Origin: Pedobacter puniceum
Lineage (GTDB): Bacteria > Bacteroidota > Bacteroidia > Sphingobacteriales > Sphingobacteriaceae
Length of the DNA stretch: 64,000 nucleotides
Direction: 5' to 3'
Assembly: GCF_009674685.1 (NCBI RefSeq)
Contig: NZ_WKJI01000001.1
Span: 186,001 to 250,000, forward strand
Numbering within the stretch: the stretch's first letter is position 1; each line of letters begins with the position of its first letter. Under the pieces are notes generated by a model. The model had not been told where the DNA came from. It saw only the letters and a list, made by a program, of their open reading frames with translations, and made no database searches. Below, one piece after another: positions 8,584 through 17,164 of this stretch. Made by a program: the position numbers and the translations under genes.

Positions 8584-9396
8584 ATGGAAACTTTAAAAAT
8601 TTTAGTGCCAACAGATTTTTCTGGCACTTTTAACGCAGCAGATGCTGTAGTTAACTTACTTCAAAATAAGGTAAATACTCAGGTCACTTTATTACATGTT
8701 ATACCTGCAAGTGGGAATATTTTAGATGAAGAAGCTGCAGAAAAAAAGGTATTGGCCCAAATAGAAGAAGCAAAACAAAAGTTTAAAGCTTTACAGTTAA
8801 ACTGGAAGTTTGATTACATCTTGAAGAAAGGATCTATAACCTCTACCATTAACGAAATGGCAGAAGAGTTGGGTGTAGATGTTATCATTATGGGAACAAA
8901 AGGTTCATCTGGTTTGATGGAGCATTTAGTAGGTTCTGAAGCGCAACATGTTGCAAGAGGCGCTGCTGTGCCTATCATTACGGTAAACCAATATAGTACC
9001 CCAACCAAACTTCAGCAGGTTTTATTATTGTTAGATTTTGAAAAGCCAAGTACGCATCATCAATTACAGTTTATTAAAAAAATTGTAGATAAAGATGCTT
9101 GTATAAATCTCTTACACATACTAAAACCTAATGAAATAGCTTATACTGAAGATATTGAACACAATATGCGAGAGTTTGCAGCCATCAATAATTTAGAAAA
9201 CTATAACGTTTTTCTTCATTCTGATGATCAGGTTGATGAAGGGGTGTACAATTTCAATAAAGACCATGAGATGGATTTGGTGTGTATAGGAACACACGGA
9301 CGTAAAGGGTTTAATCATTTACTGTTTGGTAGTGTAGCAGAGCGTATCATAAACCATTGTGCAAAACCGGTTCTTACTTATCATTTAAATAGTTAA
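8584..9396 (+). CDS. Tandem universal stress protein (UspA family)
   Basis: Two Usp domains are joined head to tail (about 1-138 and 145-270). Each retains the nucleotide-binding motif G-2x-G-9x-G-S: GTKGSSGLMEHLVGS in the first half and GTHGRKGFNHLLFGS in the second, so ATP binding is expected in both. The gene starts 4 bases after the dioxygenase stop and ends 2 bases before the first YeeE/YedE gene, so it is surely co-transcribed with the sulfur genes. Its role there is unknown; a stress or redox-linked regulatory function is an inference from the family. Confidence 0.92.
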   Translation: METLKILVPTDFSGTFNAADAVVNLLQNKVNTQVTLLHVIPASGNILDEEAAEKKVLAQIEEAKQKFKALQLNWKFDYILKKGSITSTINEMAEELGVDVIIMGTKGSSGLMEHLVGSEAQHVARGAAVPIITVNQYSTPTKLQQVLLLLDFEKPSTHHQLQFIKKIVDKDACINLLHILKPNEIAYTEDIEHNMREFAAINNLENYNVFLHSDDQVDEGVYNFNKDHEMDLVCIGTHGRKGFNHLLFGSVAERIINHCAKPVLTYHLNS

Positions 9397-9398
9397 TT

Positions 9399-9956
9399 AT
9401 GTTAGAAATATTACAACAGCCATGGCCATGGTATGTATCTGGTGCGGCCATAGCTTTTATTATGATTTTATTATTGTTTTACGGAAAATCATTTGGTTTT
9501 TCATCAAATCTAAGGGCTATGTGTAGCATGGCTGGTGCAGGTAAAAAAGTTAAGTTTTTTGATTTTGATTGGAGAACTCAAAAATGGAATTTACTATTCT
9601 TATTAGGAGCAATTATTGGCGGTACTATAGCATCCACCATCTTAAGAAATGATGAGCCATTAGCGCTTTCAGCATCAACCATACAAGATTTGAAAGAACT
9701 GGGGGTAGCATTTGACGGGCAACTAAATCCGTCTCATATTTTTGGGCTAGAGTTTGCCACTTCTTTTAAAGGCATATTGGTATTATTGATAGGTGGTTTA
9801 TTAGTAGGTTTTGGATCAAGATACGCTGGTGGTTGTACCTCTGGCCATGCTATAAGTGGTTTGTCAAATTTACAAATACCTTCTTTAGTAGCAGTAATAG
9901 GCTTTTTTATTGGAGGCTTAGCCATGACATATTTTATTTTACCATTAATATTCTAA
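9399..9956 (+). CDS. YeeE/YedE family thiosulfate-type transporter, first half
   Basis: This 185-residue membrane protein of the YeeE/YedE (Sulf_transp) family has about five hydrophobic segments. It carries the signature GGCTSGHAISG with Cys146, and another cysteine, Cys42, in RAMCSMAG. In the single-chain thiosulfate transporter TsuA, conserved cysteines along the pathway relay thiosulfate through S-H-S hydrogen bonds. Here the protein is about half the length of TsuA, and the following gene encodes the other half. The start is 2 bases after the USP stop. Uptake of thiosulfate, or movement of another reduced sulfur anion, is the family-based prediction. Confidence 0.88.
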   Translation: MLEILQQPWPWYVSGAAIAFIMILLLFYGKSFGFSSNLRAMCSMAGAGKKVKFFDFDWRTQKWNLLFLLGAIIGGTIASTILRNDEPLALSASTIQDLKELGVAFDGQLNPSHIFGLEFATSFKGILVLLIGGLLVGFGSRYAGGCTSGHAISGLSNLQIPSLVAVIGFFIGGLAMTYFILPLIF

Positions 9957-9959
9957 GAC

Positions 9960-10373
9960 ATGAAAGGATTAAAATTTATACTAGCAGGTGTTATTTTTGG
10001 AATCATTATGGCTAAATCAGAAGCTATATCTTGGTATCGTATCCAAGAAATGTTTCGCTTTCAATCTTTCCATATGTATGGTATTATTGGTACCGCAGTA
10101 ACCTTAGGTGTATTAGCCGTTTTCTTGATTAAAAAGTTAGGTTTAAGAGATACAGAAGGTAATCCAATAGTTTTTTTGGATAAAGATAAAAGCTGGAAAA
10201 AGTATATCCTCGGAGGGACTATTTTTGGCTTAGGCTGGGCTTTAACAGGTGCTTGCCCTGGGCCAATGTTCGTAAATGTTGGCTATGGATATTTTGCTAT
10301 GCTTATTGTAATAGCAGGTGCCTTAGGCGGAACATATCTTTATGGCGTCATAAAAGATAAATTACCACATTAA
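9960..10373 (+). CDS. YeeE/YedE family thiosulfate-type transporter, second half
   Basis: A 137-residue membrane protein with about four hydrophobic segments and the signature GWALTGACPGP, including Cys99. It begins 3 bases after the first-half gene and probably pairs with it to form one channel. The two together (322 residues) approach the length of single-chain TsuA-type proteins. It is the last gene of the sulfur operon, and a strong terminator follows at 10391. Confidence 0.88.
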   Translation: MKGLKFILAGVIFGIIMAKSEAISWYRIQEMFRFQSFHMYGIIGTAVTLGVLAVFLIKKLGLRDTEGNPIVFLDKDKSWKKYILGGTIFGLGWALTGACPGPMFVNVGYGYFAMLIVIAGALGGTYLYGVIKDKLPH

Positions 10374-10390
10374 CATCTAAAACGCTTTCC

Positions 10391-10428
10391 AAACATCTCG
10401 AAGCTTTTGCTTCGGGATGTTTCTTTTT
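10391..10428 (+). terminator. Rho-independent terminator ending the sulfur operon
   Basis: A 14-bp stem (10391-10404 with 10409-10422, one T-G wobble) with a TTTT loop, followed by CTTTTT. It separates the YeeE/YedE genes from the MFS gene. Confidence 0.88.
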
Positions 10429-10445
10429 AATATTCATAATATTTC

Positions 10446-11657
10446 ATGACTAAACCAATAAAATTTGGGCTTAAAGCCAACTGGAAGCAATTTACCCTAT
10501 TGATTATTGTAAATGCTTTTGTAGGTGGAATGGTAGGTTTAGAAAGAAGCATACTACCCAATTTTGCTCAAGAAATATTTGGGATAGCATCTAAAACAGC
10601 TATCCTATCTTTTATTATAGCTTTTGGCATCTCTAAAGCTTTTACCAATTATTTTACAGGTAAACTAGTTAATTGGTACGGTCGTAAATCTATACTTTTA
10701 ATAGGATGGCTTATAGCTATACCTATTCCTTTCTTACTCATTTATGCCCCTAATTGGAATTGGGTGATTTTTGCAAATGTTTTATTGGGTATTAGTCAAG
10801 GAATAACATGGAGTACAACCATTCTCATGAAAATTGATTTGGTTGGCGAGAAAGATAGGGGCTTGGCTATGGGGCTAAATGAGTTTGCAGGTTATTTAGC
10901 AGTTGGTTTAGCTTCCTTTCTATCATCTTATTTAGCCGGTAAATACGGTTTTACACCATATATTTTTTATTTAGGTGTTTTGATATCTATTACAGGTTTT
11001 ATAATAAGTTTATGGGGTGTAAACGATACTCAAGACTTTGTAAATGCAGAAAGTAGACTGGTAGCATCTAAGAGCAGTAATAATTCTCATCATATATTTT
11101 TAGAGACAACCTTTAAGAATAAAACCTTAAGTGCTGTAACACAAGCAGGTTTGGTTAATAATTTAAATGATGGTATGATGTGGGGAATTCTACCCGTTTT
11201 TTTATTTTCTATTAAATTCTCAGCTTATGATGTAGGACTTATCACAGCAATTTATCCTATGGTATGGGGTATTAGTCAGGTTTTTACGGGTAAACTAGCC
11301 GATATCTATCATAAAAAACATATTTTGTTTTTAGGGATGTTGCTACAAGGTTTAGTGATTTTGGTAATGCCATTTATGGATGATTTTATCTCTTTATTTA
11401 GTCTTGCCGCACTATTGGGTTTAGGTACCGCATTAGTTTATCCAACTTTTATCGCAACCATTGCACAAGTAAACCATCCCCAAGATAGGGCAGAAAGTAT
11501 TGGCACTTTTAGGCTTTGGAGAGATTTGGGTTATGCTTTTGGGGCTATCATTTCTGGTTTAATAGCAGATTTATTGGGTATACATGATGCAATTATTGCT
11601 GTAGGGGCTTTAACTCTTTTATCGGCTATAATCATTGGTGTTAGGATGAAAAAGTAA
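10446..11657 (+). CDS. Major facilitator superfamily transporter
   Basis: A 403-residue inner-membrane protein with about 12 hydrophobic segments. The loop between segments 2 and 3 reads GKLVNWYGRKSIL, and the equivalent in the second half is GKLADIYHKKHILF, both variants of the MFS A-motif. The substrate is not evident. It follows the sulfur operon on the same strand but behind a terminator, and no TGTGA-N6-TCACA-like operator is visible before it, so membership in the sulfur regulon is possible but unproven. Confidence 0.9.
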   Translation: MTKPIKFGLKANWKQFTLLIIVNAFVGGMVGLERSILPNFAQEIFGIASKTAILSFIIAFGISKAFTNYFTGKLVNWYGRKSILLIGWLIAIPIPFLLIYAPNWNWVIFANVLLGISQGITWSTTILMKIDLVGEKDRGLAMGLNEFAGYLAVGLASFLSSYLAGKYGFTPYIFYLGVLISITGFIISLWGVNDTQDFVNAESRLVASKSSNNSHHIFLETTFKNKTLSAVTQAGLVNNLNDGMMWGILPVFLFSIKFSAYDVGLITAIYPMVWGISQVFTGKLADIYHKKHILFLGMLLQGLVILVMPFMDDFISLFSLAALLGLGTALVYPTFIATIAQVNHPQDRAESIGTFRLWRDLGYAFGAIISGLIADLLGIHDAIIAVGALTLLSAIIIGVRMKK

Positions 11658-11694
11658 TTTTTAGTCATCCATTTCAGCAAGTAGTTTTTTAAGG

Positions 11695-11738
11695 GAGACT
11701 TATTTAATGTTAAATAGCATTAGATGAGTCTCTTTTTT
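11695..11738 (+). terminator. Rho-independent terminator after the MFS gene
   Basis: A 16-bp stem with three T-G wobbles (11695-11710 with 11717-11732) and a six-base loop, followed by a run of six T. Confidence 0.78.
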
Positions 11739-12026
11739 ATTTTAATCGTGATTTCTATTTTTTTAGAACCCTAATACATAAACCAAATTATGAGTTTTGG
11801 TTTGGATTACTGAGTTCTAATTTTATATACAGTAAAATCTTTATCTGTTCATTTTTGAGTGATTAAGATAGGTTTTATAAAAATCATCCTAAAAATTTAA
11901 AATAATCACCAATCTGATTATTGCTTTAAGCATTAATTTGTTTCAACCAATTATTGTGGACGCCTAGATGTGGAACATTGCTTCTTAACTCTTCGCATCC
12001 TTTCATAAAACTTAAATAAATCATTC
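11739..12026. other. Long AT-rich leader region before the second PUL
   Basis: No gene is visible in these 288 bases. The region must hold the promoter of the PUL operon. An 8-bp inverted repeat, AAACCAAA/TTTGGTTT, lies at 11780-11787 and 11796-11803 and could be a regulator site or a hairpin. No exact TAnnTTTG box was found close to the start; the nearest candidate, around 11934-11941, deviates. Confidence 0.4.
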
Positions 12027-12115
12027 ATGAAAACTATTACCTGGTTTTATCCATCAATAAAATCATTCAAATGAAAACAAAGACTCCTATTTCTAAACTT
12101 AAATTATTGGTATGA
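12027..12115 (+). other. Two tandem upstream mini-ORFs coupled to the SusC start
   Basis: An ATG at 12027 opens a 15-codon ORF (MKTITWFYPSIKSFK) whose TGA overlaps a second ATG at 12071. That opens a 14-codon ORF (MKTKTPISKLKLLV) whose TGA overlaps the SusC ATG at 12112. Both junctions are ATGA. They may be leader peptides coupling translation or simple chance; there is no coding conservation evidence. Confidence 0.3.
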
Positions 12116-15100
12116 ATAAACTTAAACTTAGTTATCGTGAGAAAATTATAACCTGCGTTAGGGTTGTGTTTTTCTTTCATCTTTTCATTATTAATGCTTA
12201 TGCACAAAAAATAACCGTTAGTGGGGTTGTTTTAGATAATCAGGGAGAAACACTTCCTGGCGTAAGTGTGAAAGTTAAAAATGCTACACAAGGTACTATC
12301 ACAGATAGTGATGGTAAATATTCTATTGTAGTACCAGCGCCTTCTTCAATATTAGTATTTACTTATTTAGGTTTTACCTCGCAAGAAGTTGCAGTCAATA
12401 ATAGAACTAAAATCAATATTAATTTAAAACCTTCAACATCATCTCTAGAAGAAGTAGTTGTAGTTGGTTACGGAACCTTAAAACGTAAAGATGTAACAGG
12501 TTCTGTTGCATCTGTTAATATTGCTGATTTTGAAAAAGCTCCTATAACTTCTTTTGATCAAGCACTAGCAGGACGTATTGCAGGTGTACAAGTTTCTGGT
12601 AATGATGGGCAACCAGGCTCTGTTAATAACATTATTATAAGAGGGGCAGGATCTATAACGCAAGATAATTCTCCACTTTATGTAGTAGATGGTTTCCCTT
12701 TAGAAGATGCCAATAATAATGCAATAAATCCGGCAGATATAGAATCTATAGAAGTACTAAAAGACGCATCTGCAACGGCTATTTATGGTGCCAGAGGTTC
12801 TAACGGTGTTATCATGATAACTACCAAAAAGGGCAAAGTAGGCGATCCGGTAATAGGAATTAACAGCTACTATGGTTTTCAGGAAGTAATACGCACCATG
12901 AAGTTGATGAATGCCTATGAATTTGTGAGTTATCAAAATGATTTAAATCCAAGTGCAACTGCTGCTACTTATTTTACAGGTGGGAAAAACTTAGAATCTT
13001 ACCGTAATGCGCCTACCTTAAACTTGCAGCAAAGTCTTTATAGAAACTCGCCTATGCAGAATTATGATTTATCTGTAAGAGGTGGAACAGAAAAAACTAA
13101 GTATTCTATTTCTGGAAATATCATAGACCAAGAAGGGATTATTATCAATTCTGGGTTTAAGCGTTATCAAGGTAGGTTGTCTTTAGACCAAACGATTAAT
13201 AAAAAACTAAAGGTTGGTACAAATATTAACATCAGTAATTCTGTAAATAATGGTACCATTGTAGCGCAATCAAACTTTTCTGCTACATTAAGTTTAATGT
13301 CTTCTGTTTGGGGCTACAGGCCTATAACAAATTCTAACGTTGACCTCTTAGATGAACCGTACGACCCAGAGATAGATCCACTTTTAGCAGGTGATTATCG
13401 CTTTAACCCTATATTGAGTGCTAAGAACGAGTTAAGAGAGCTTATTAATAATAACCTAAACGTTAATGCTTATGCACAATACGAAATTACACCACATTTA
13501 ACCCTACGTATTACAGGAGGTATTACAAAAATAGGTCAGGAGAATAATCAGTTTAATAATTCTAGAACCAGTTTAGGAAATCCAAGAAATATTAATGGCG
13601 TATTTGGCTCTATTAACAATAATTTATCTAATACTTGGCTAAACGAAAACACACTTACTTATAACAAAAGTTTTAATAAGAAACATAATTTAAACGCTGT
13701 TATTGGTTTTTCATCGCAGCAAAATAATAGTAAATTTTACGGTTTTCAATCTATAACAGTTCCTAATGAAGATGCAGGCTTAGATGGCTTAGATGAAGCT
13801 CCGTTTGGAAGTACCACACCAACAAGTAGAAGTAGTAGATGGACATTGGCTTCTTTCTTAGGCCGTATAAATTATAATATCAATTACAAATATCTTTTCA
13901 CAGCATCTTTAAGATCTGATGGTTCTTCTAAATTTTTAGGAAACAATCAATGGAGCTATTTTCCGTCGGGCTCATTTGCATGGAGGTTCAATAAAGAGAA
14001 ATTCATGAAGAATATCAAAGTTATTGATGATGCCAAATTAAGGATGAGTTACGGGTTAACTGGTAATAACCGTGTAACAGATTTTGCCGGATACTCTCAG
14101 TTAGCTTATTTGATAAATTCTGGATATACGTTTAACAATAGTTCTGTTTTAGGGGCAACATTTACTGCTTATGGTAACCGTTCTTTAAAATGGGAAACAA
14201 CAGCTCAAGCAAATATAGGTTTAGACTTAGCCATGTTTAAACAACGCTTACTATTTACTGCGGATGTTTATAGAAAAACCACCAAAGATTTGCTCTTAAG
14301 AGCAGATATTCCTGCTACAACGGGTTTAACAAATGCCTTTAAAAATATCGGAAAAGTAGAAAATAGTGGTTTAGAATTATCATTAACCTCTACCAATATA
14401 AAAAGCAAAAATTTCTCTTGGGTAAGTAATTTTAATATCAGTTTTAATAGAAATAAAATTCTTCAGTTAACTGAGGGCCAAGATGCTTTGCTATCATCTG
14501 TAAGTTTTGATATTCTTTATAATAATAACCCTACTTATATAGCGCAAATAGGGCAGCCAATAGCGCAAATGTTCGGTTTAATTTGGGATGGTGTTTATCA
14601 ATACGAAGATTTTGATATTACACCTTCTGGTGGATATACTTTAAAGTCTAATTTGCCAGATAATGGAGGAACAAGAGGAGGTGTAGCACCAGGTTCTATT
14701 AAATATAAAGACATTAATTTAGATGGAACTATAAATTCTAAAGATTTTGCCATCATTGGTAGGGCAACTCCTATACATGTAGGTGGGTTTTCAAATAATT
14801 TCACTTATAAAGGTTTTGATCTTAATGTTTTCTTCCAGTGGTCTTATGGCAACGATATTTTAAATGCTAATCGTTTAATTTTTGAAGGAAACGGAAACAA
14901 TAGGATTAATTTAAATCAGTTTGCATCTTTTAATAATAGATGGACACCTACAAATCCTAGTAACACTTTATTTAGGGCTGGCGGACAAGGGCCTGCATTC
15001 TACTCATCCAGAGTAATAGAAGATGGCTCTTTTTTAAGGTTAAAAACGGTCTCTTTCGGTTATAACTTATCAAATAGCTTGTTAAAACAGTTTAAACTTA

Positions 15101-15267
15101 AAGGATTAAGAGTTTATGCTTCTGCACAAAATCTTTACACCTGGACAAATTATACAGGTTCAGATCCGGATGTTTCAGCTAGAAACTCTAACCTAACTCC
15201 TGGATTTGATTTTTCAAGTTATCCGCAAGCAAGAACATTAATATTTGGCTTAAATGTCTCTTTATAA
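12112..15267 (+). CDS. SusC/RagA family TonB-dependent outer-membrane receptor
   Basis: A full-length SusC of 1051 residues. It has a signal sequence ending near residue 31 (NAYA-QKI), a carboxypeptidase-regulatory-like domain (about 34-112, GVVLDNQGETLPGVSVKVK), a TonB-box region (LEEVVVVGYGTLKRKDVTGSV), a plug with AGRIAGVQV, IRGAGS, PLYVVDGFP and IEVLKDASATAIYGARGSNG, and then the barrel, ending in GLNVSL. There is no STN domain, so regulation by a FecR-type anti-sigma factor is not indicated; the hybrid regulator at 19251 is the likely sensor. The SusD gene starts 9 bases after the stop. It imports oligosaccharides of the second PUL. Confidence 0.97.
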   Translation: MNKLKLSYREKIITCVRVVFFFHLFIINAYAQKITVSGVVLDNQGETLPGVSVKVKNATQGTITDSDGKYSIVVPAPSSILVFTYLGFTSQEVAVNNRTKININLKPSTSSLEEVVVVGYGTLKRKDVTGSVASVNIADFEKAPITSFDQALAGRIAGVQVSGNDGQPGSVNNIIIRGAGSITQDNSPLYVVDGFPLEDANNNAINPADIESIEVLKDASATAIYGARGSNGVIMITTKKGKVGDPVIGINSYYGFQEVIRTMKLMNAYEFVSYQNDLNPSATAATYFTGGKNLESYRNAPTLNLQQSLYRNSPMQNYDLSVRGGTEKTKYSISGNIIDQEGIIINSGFKRYQGRLSLDQTINKKLKVGTNINISNSVNNGTIVAQSNFSATLSLMSSVWGYRPITNSNVDLLDEPYDPEIDPLLAGDYRFNPILSAKNELRELINNNLNVNAYAQYEITPHLTLRITGGITKIGQENNQFNNSRTSLGNPRNINGVFGSINNNLSNTWLNENTLTYNKSFNKKHNLNAVIGFSSQQNNSKFYGFQSITVPNEDAGLDGLDEAPFGSTTPTSRSSRWTLASFLGRINYNINYKYLFTASLRSDGSSKFLGNNQWSYFPSGSFAWRFNKEKFMKNIKVIDDAKLRMSYGLTGNNRVTDFAGYSQLAYLINSGYTFNNSSVLGATFTAYGNRSLKWETTAQANIGLDLAMFKQRLLFTADVYRKTTKDLLLRADIPATTGLTNAFKNIGKVENSGLELSLTSTNIKSKNFSWVSNFNISFNRNKILQLTEGQDALLSSVSFDILYNNNPTYIAQIGQPIAQMFGLIWDGVYQYEDFDITPSGGYTLKSNLPDNGGTRGGVAPGSIKYKDINLDGTINSKDFAIIGRATPIHVGGFSNNFTYKGFDLNVFFQWSYGNDILNANRLIFEGNGNNRINLNQFASFNNRWTPTNPSNTLFRAGGQGPAFYSSRVIEDGSFLRLKTVSFGYNLSNSLLKQFKLKGLRVYASAQNLYTWTNYTGSDPDVSARNSNLTPGFDFSSYPQARTLIFGLNVSL

Positions 15268-15276
15268 TTTATCGAT

Positions 15277-17142
15277 ATGAAACAGTTAAAAACATTAATA
15301 TTTACAATTCTGGTTTTGGTAACCAGCTCTTGTGAGAAATTTTTAGATACAAAACCTACTGATTTTATAAGTCCAGAGGCTTATTACAATACACCTCAAC
15401 AATTAGAAATTGCTTTAAACGGTGTTTATGACCAGTTAGGTGCAAATGATTTTTATGGCAGCTTATATATAGATTATCTGAACTGGAGCACCGATGAAAG
15501 TTGTGATAAAAATGCCTTGCCATCTATAAGAACATACAATTATGCAGCTTCTGAACCTAATATTTTTAATTTATGGAGGGGATTGTATAGCGCTATTAAT
15601 AGGGCAAATAATTTATTAGCCAATATAGATAAAGTAGAAATGAATGAAGCTAGAAAAAAGGCTATTAAAGGCGAAGCACTTTTTTTACGAGCTTACTACT
15701 ATTTTATTCTGGTAAGTAATTGGGGCGATGTACCTCTAATTCTTGAACCTATAAAAGAGATAAGTCCGGATGTTTCTACAGATGTTGCAAGGGCAGAAAC
15801 CAGAGTGGTATACGAACAAATTCTGAAGGATATGAAGGAGGCAGAAGTATTATTAGACCGTCAAACAGCTACTTCATTAGGTGCTGGAGGCAGGGTTTCT
15901 AAAACTGCTGTACAAGGTATTATAGGCAGAGTTTGTTTATATATGGCTAGCTATCCTTTAAGAGATTTATCAAAATATACAGAAGCTATTACTTATTTAA
16001 ATAAAGTAATAAATTCTCAGGAGCATGCCCTAAATCCTGATTATAAACAAATTTTCATCAATTATGCTCAAGATAAATATGACGTTAAAGAATCTATCTG
16101 GGAAGTAGAGTTCATGAGAACCTCATCAAATATTGGTGGTGATGGCGGTAGAGTAGGTAATAATGGAGGTATATTATGTAATGATCCTCAAATAGGCACA
16201 TCTTACTCGCTAGCTAATGCTTCAGGTAAATTATTTAAACTATATCAGCAAGATCCTAACAGCGTAGTAACACCTTTTAAAGCTTCTTTTGATATTAGAA
16301 GAGATTGGAATTGCGCCAATTATAATTACACAACGGCAACGCCAGGGGTATTTACCAGAATTACCGATCCTTATGCCATGAGTATGGGTAAATACAGAAG
16401 AGAATATGAGTTGGTTTTTCCGAAAAATAGAAACTCCACACCTATTAATTTCCCTATTCTTAGATATGCTGATATTTTGTTAATGCTTGCAGAAGCAGAA
16501 AATGAGGTGAATAATGGACCTACAGCAGCAGCATATGATGCCATAAACCAAGTAAGAAGAAGAGGTTATGGTATATTAGAAGGTAATGTTCTAAAATCTA
16601 TCACCGTAACAGCAGGTGGTTCTGGCTACAGTGCAGCCAACCCTCCAAGAGTATTAATTACCGGAGGTGGAGGCAGTGGTGCGGAAGGTACTGCAATTAT
16701 TTCAAATGGTAGAATTATAGGGGTAGACATTACAAGCAGAGGAAGCTTAAGACCTGGTACTTATTTTACCTCGGCACCAACTGTTACTTTCATAGGTGGT
16801 GCAGGTTCTGGTGCAACTGCTACAGCAACTATTACACAAAGTACTGATGCAGATTTAACCCCTGGCTTAGGATATCAACAGTTTTTCCAAGCTATTCAAG
16901 ATGAAAGAGCGAGAGAACTGTGCTTTGAATCTTTACGAAGGTCTGACTTAATCAGATGGAAACTGCTTATACCGGTAATGAAAGATTTAATCATCGATAT
17001 TACTTCTTCATCAACAACAACAGCATTAAAGAGTAGCTTATCTACAGCCGCAAGAAATGTTGATACCAGACATTATCTTTTCCCAATCCCTATTAAAGAG
17101 ATTTCTTTAAATAAGCTATTAACTCAAAATCCAGAATGGTAA
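15277..17142 (+). CDS. SusD/RagB family lipoprotein with a Gly-rich insertion
   Basis: Surface glycan-binding partner of the SusC encoded upstream. The lipoprotein signal ends in LVTSSC (Cys19). SusD elements include GEALFLRAYYYFILVSNWGDVPL, RYADILLMLAEAENEV and INQVRRRGYG before the insertion, and DERARELCFESLRRSDLIRWK and HYLFPIPIKEI after it. At 621 residues it is longer than a typical SusD (about 500-550). The excess is a segment at about 441-525, rich in Gly, Ser, Ala and Thr, with two similar halves (TVTAGGSGYS...ITGGGGSGAEGTAII and TFIGGAGSGATATATI). It splits the usual VRRRG...DERARE region, so it probably projects as a loop or small beta domain from the SusD core. Confidence 0.95.
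   Translation: MKQLKTLIFTILVLVTSSCEKFLDTKPTDFISPEAYYNTPQQLEIALNGVYDQLGANDFYGSLYIDYLNWSTDESCDKNALPSIRTYNYAASEPNIFNLWRGLYSAINRANNLLANIDKVEMNEARKKAIKGEALFLRAYYYFILVSNWGDVPLILEPIKEISPDVSTDVARAETRVVYEQILKDMKEAEVLLDRQTATSLGAGGRVSKTAVQGIIGRVCLYMASYPLRDLSKYTEAITYLNKVINSQEHALNPDYKQIFINYAQDKYDVKESIWEVEFMRTSSNIGGDGGRVGNNGGILCNDPQIGTSYSLANASGKLFKLYQQDPNSVVTPFKASFDIRRDWNCANYNYTTATPGVFTRITDPYAMSMGKYRREYELVFPKNRNSTPINFPILRYADILLMLAEAENEVNNGPTAAAYDAINQVRRRGYGILEGNVLKSITVTAGGSGYSAANPPRVLITGGGGSGAEGTAIISNGRIIGVDITSRGSLRPGTYFTSAPTVTFIGGAGSGATATATITQSTDADLTPGLGYQQFFQAIQDERARELCFESLRRSDLIRWKLLIPVMKDLIIDITSSSTTTALKSSLSTAARNVDTRHYLFPIPIKEISLNKLLTQNPEW
16597..16851 (+). other. Gly/Ser/Thr-rich repeat insertion within SusD
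   Basis: Residues 441-525 of the SusD protein. Two copies of a pattern with GG(S/A)GSGA followed by T-A-T/A-I sit between the conserved INQVRRRG and DERARE elements. The reading frame is intact and base composition is like the flanks. See the separate finding. Confidence 0.7.
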
Positions 17143-17164
17143 TTCTCTAAGCAATAATTAAAAA

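Noticed and set aside
10374-10445. Crp-type operator before the MFS gene
   Set aside because: The inverted repeat here has a long GC-containing stem, a TTTT loop and a T tail, so it is a terminator and not an operator of the TGTGA type.
12112-12216. STN domain or sigma/anti-sigma control of the second SusC
   Set aside because: The mature N-terminus goes straight into the carboxypeptidase-like domain, and no FecI/FecR genes are nearby; the hybrid regulator explains control.
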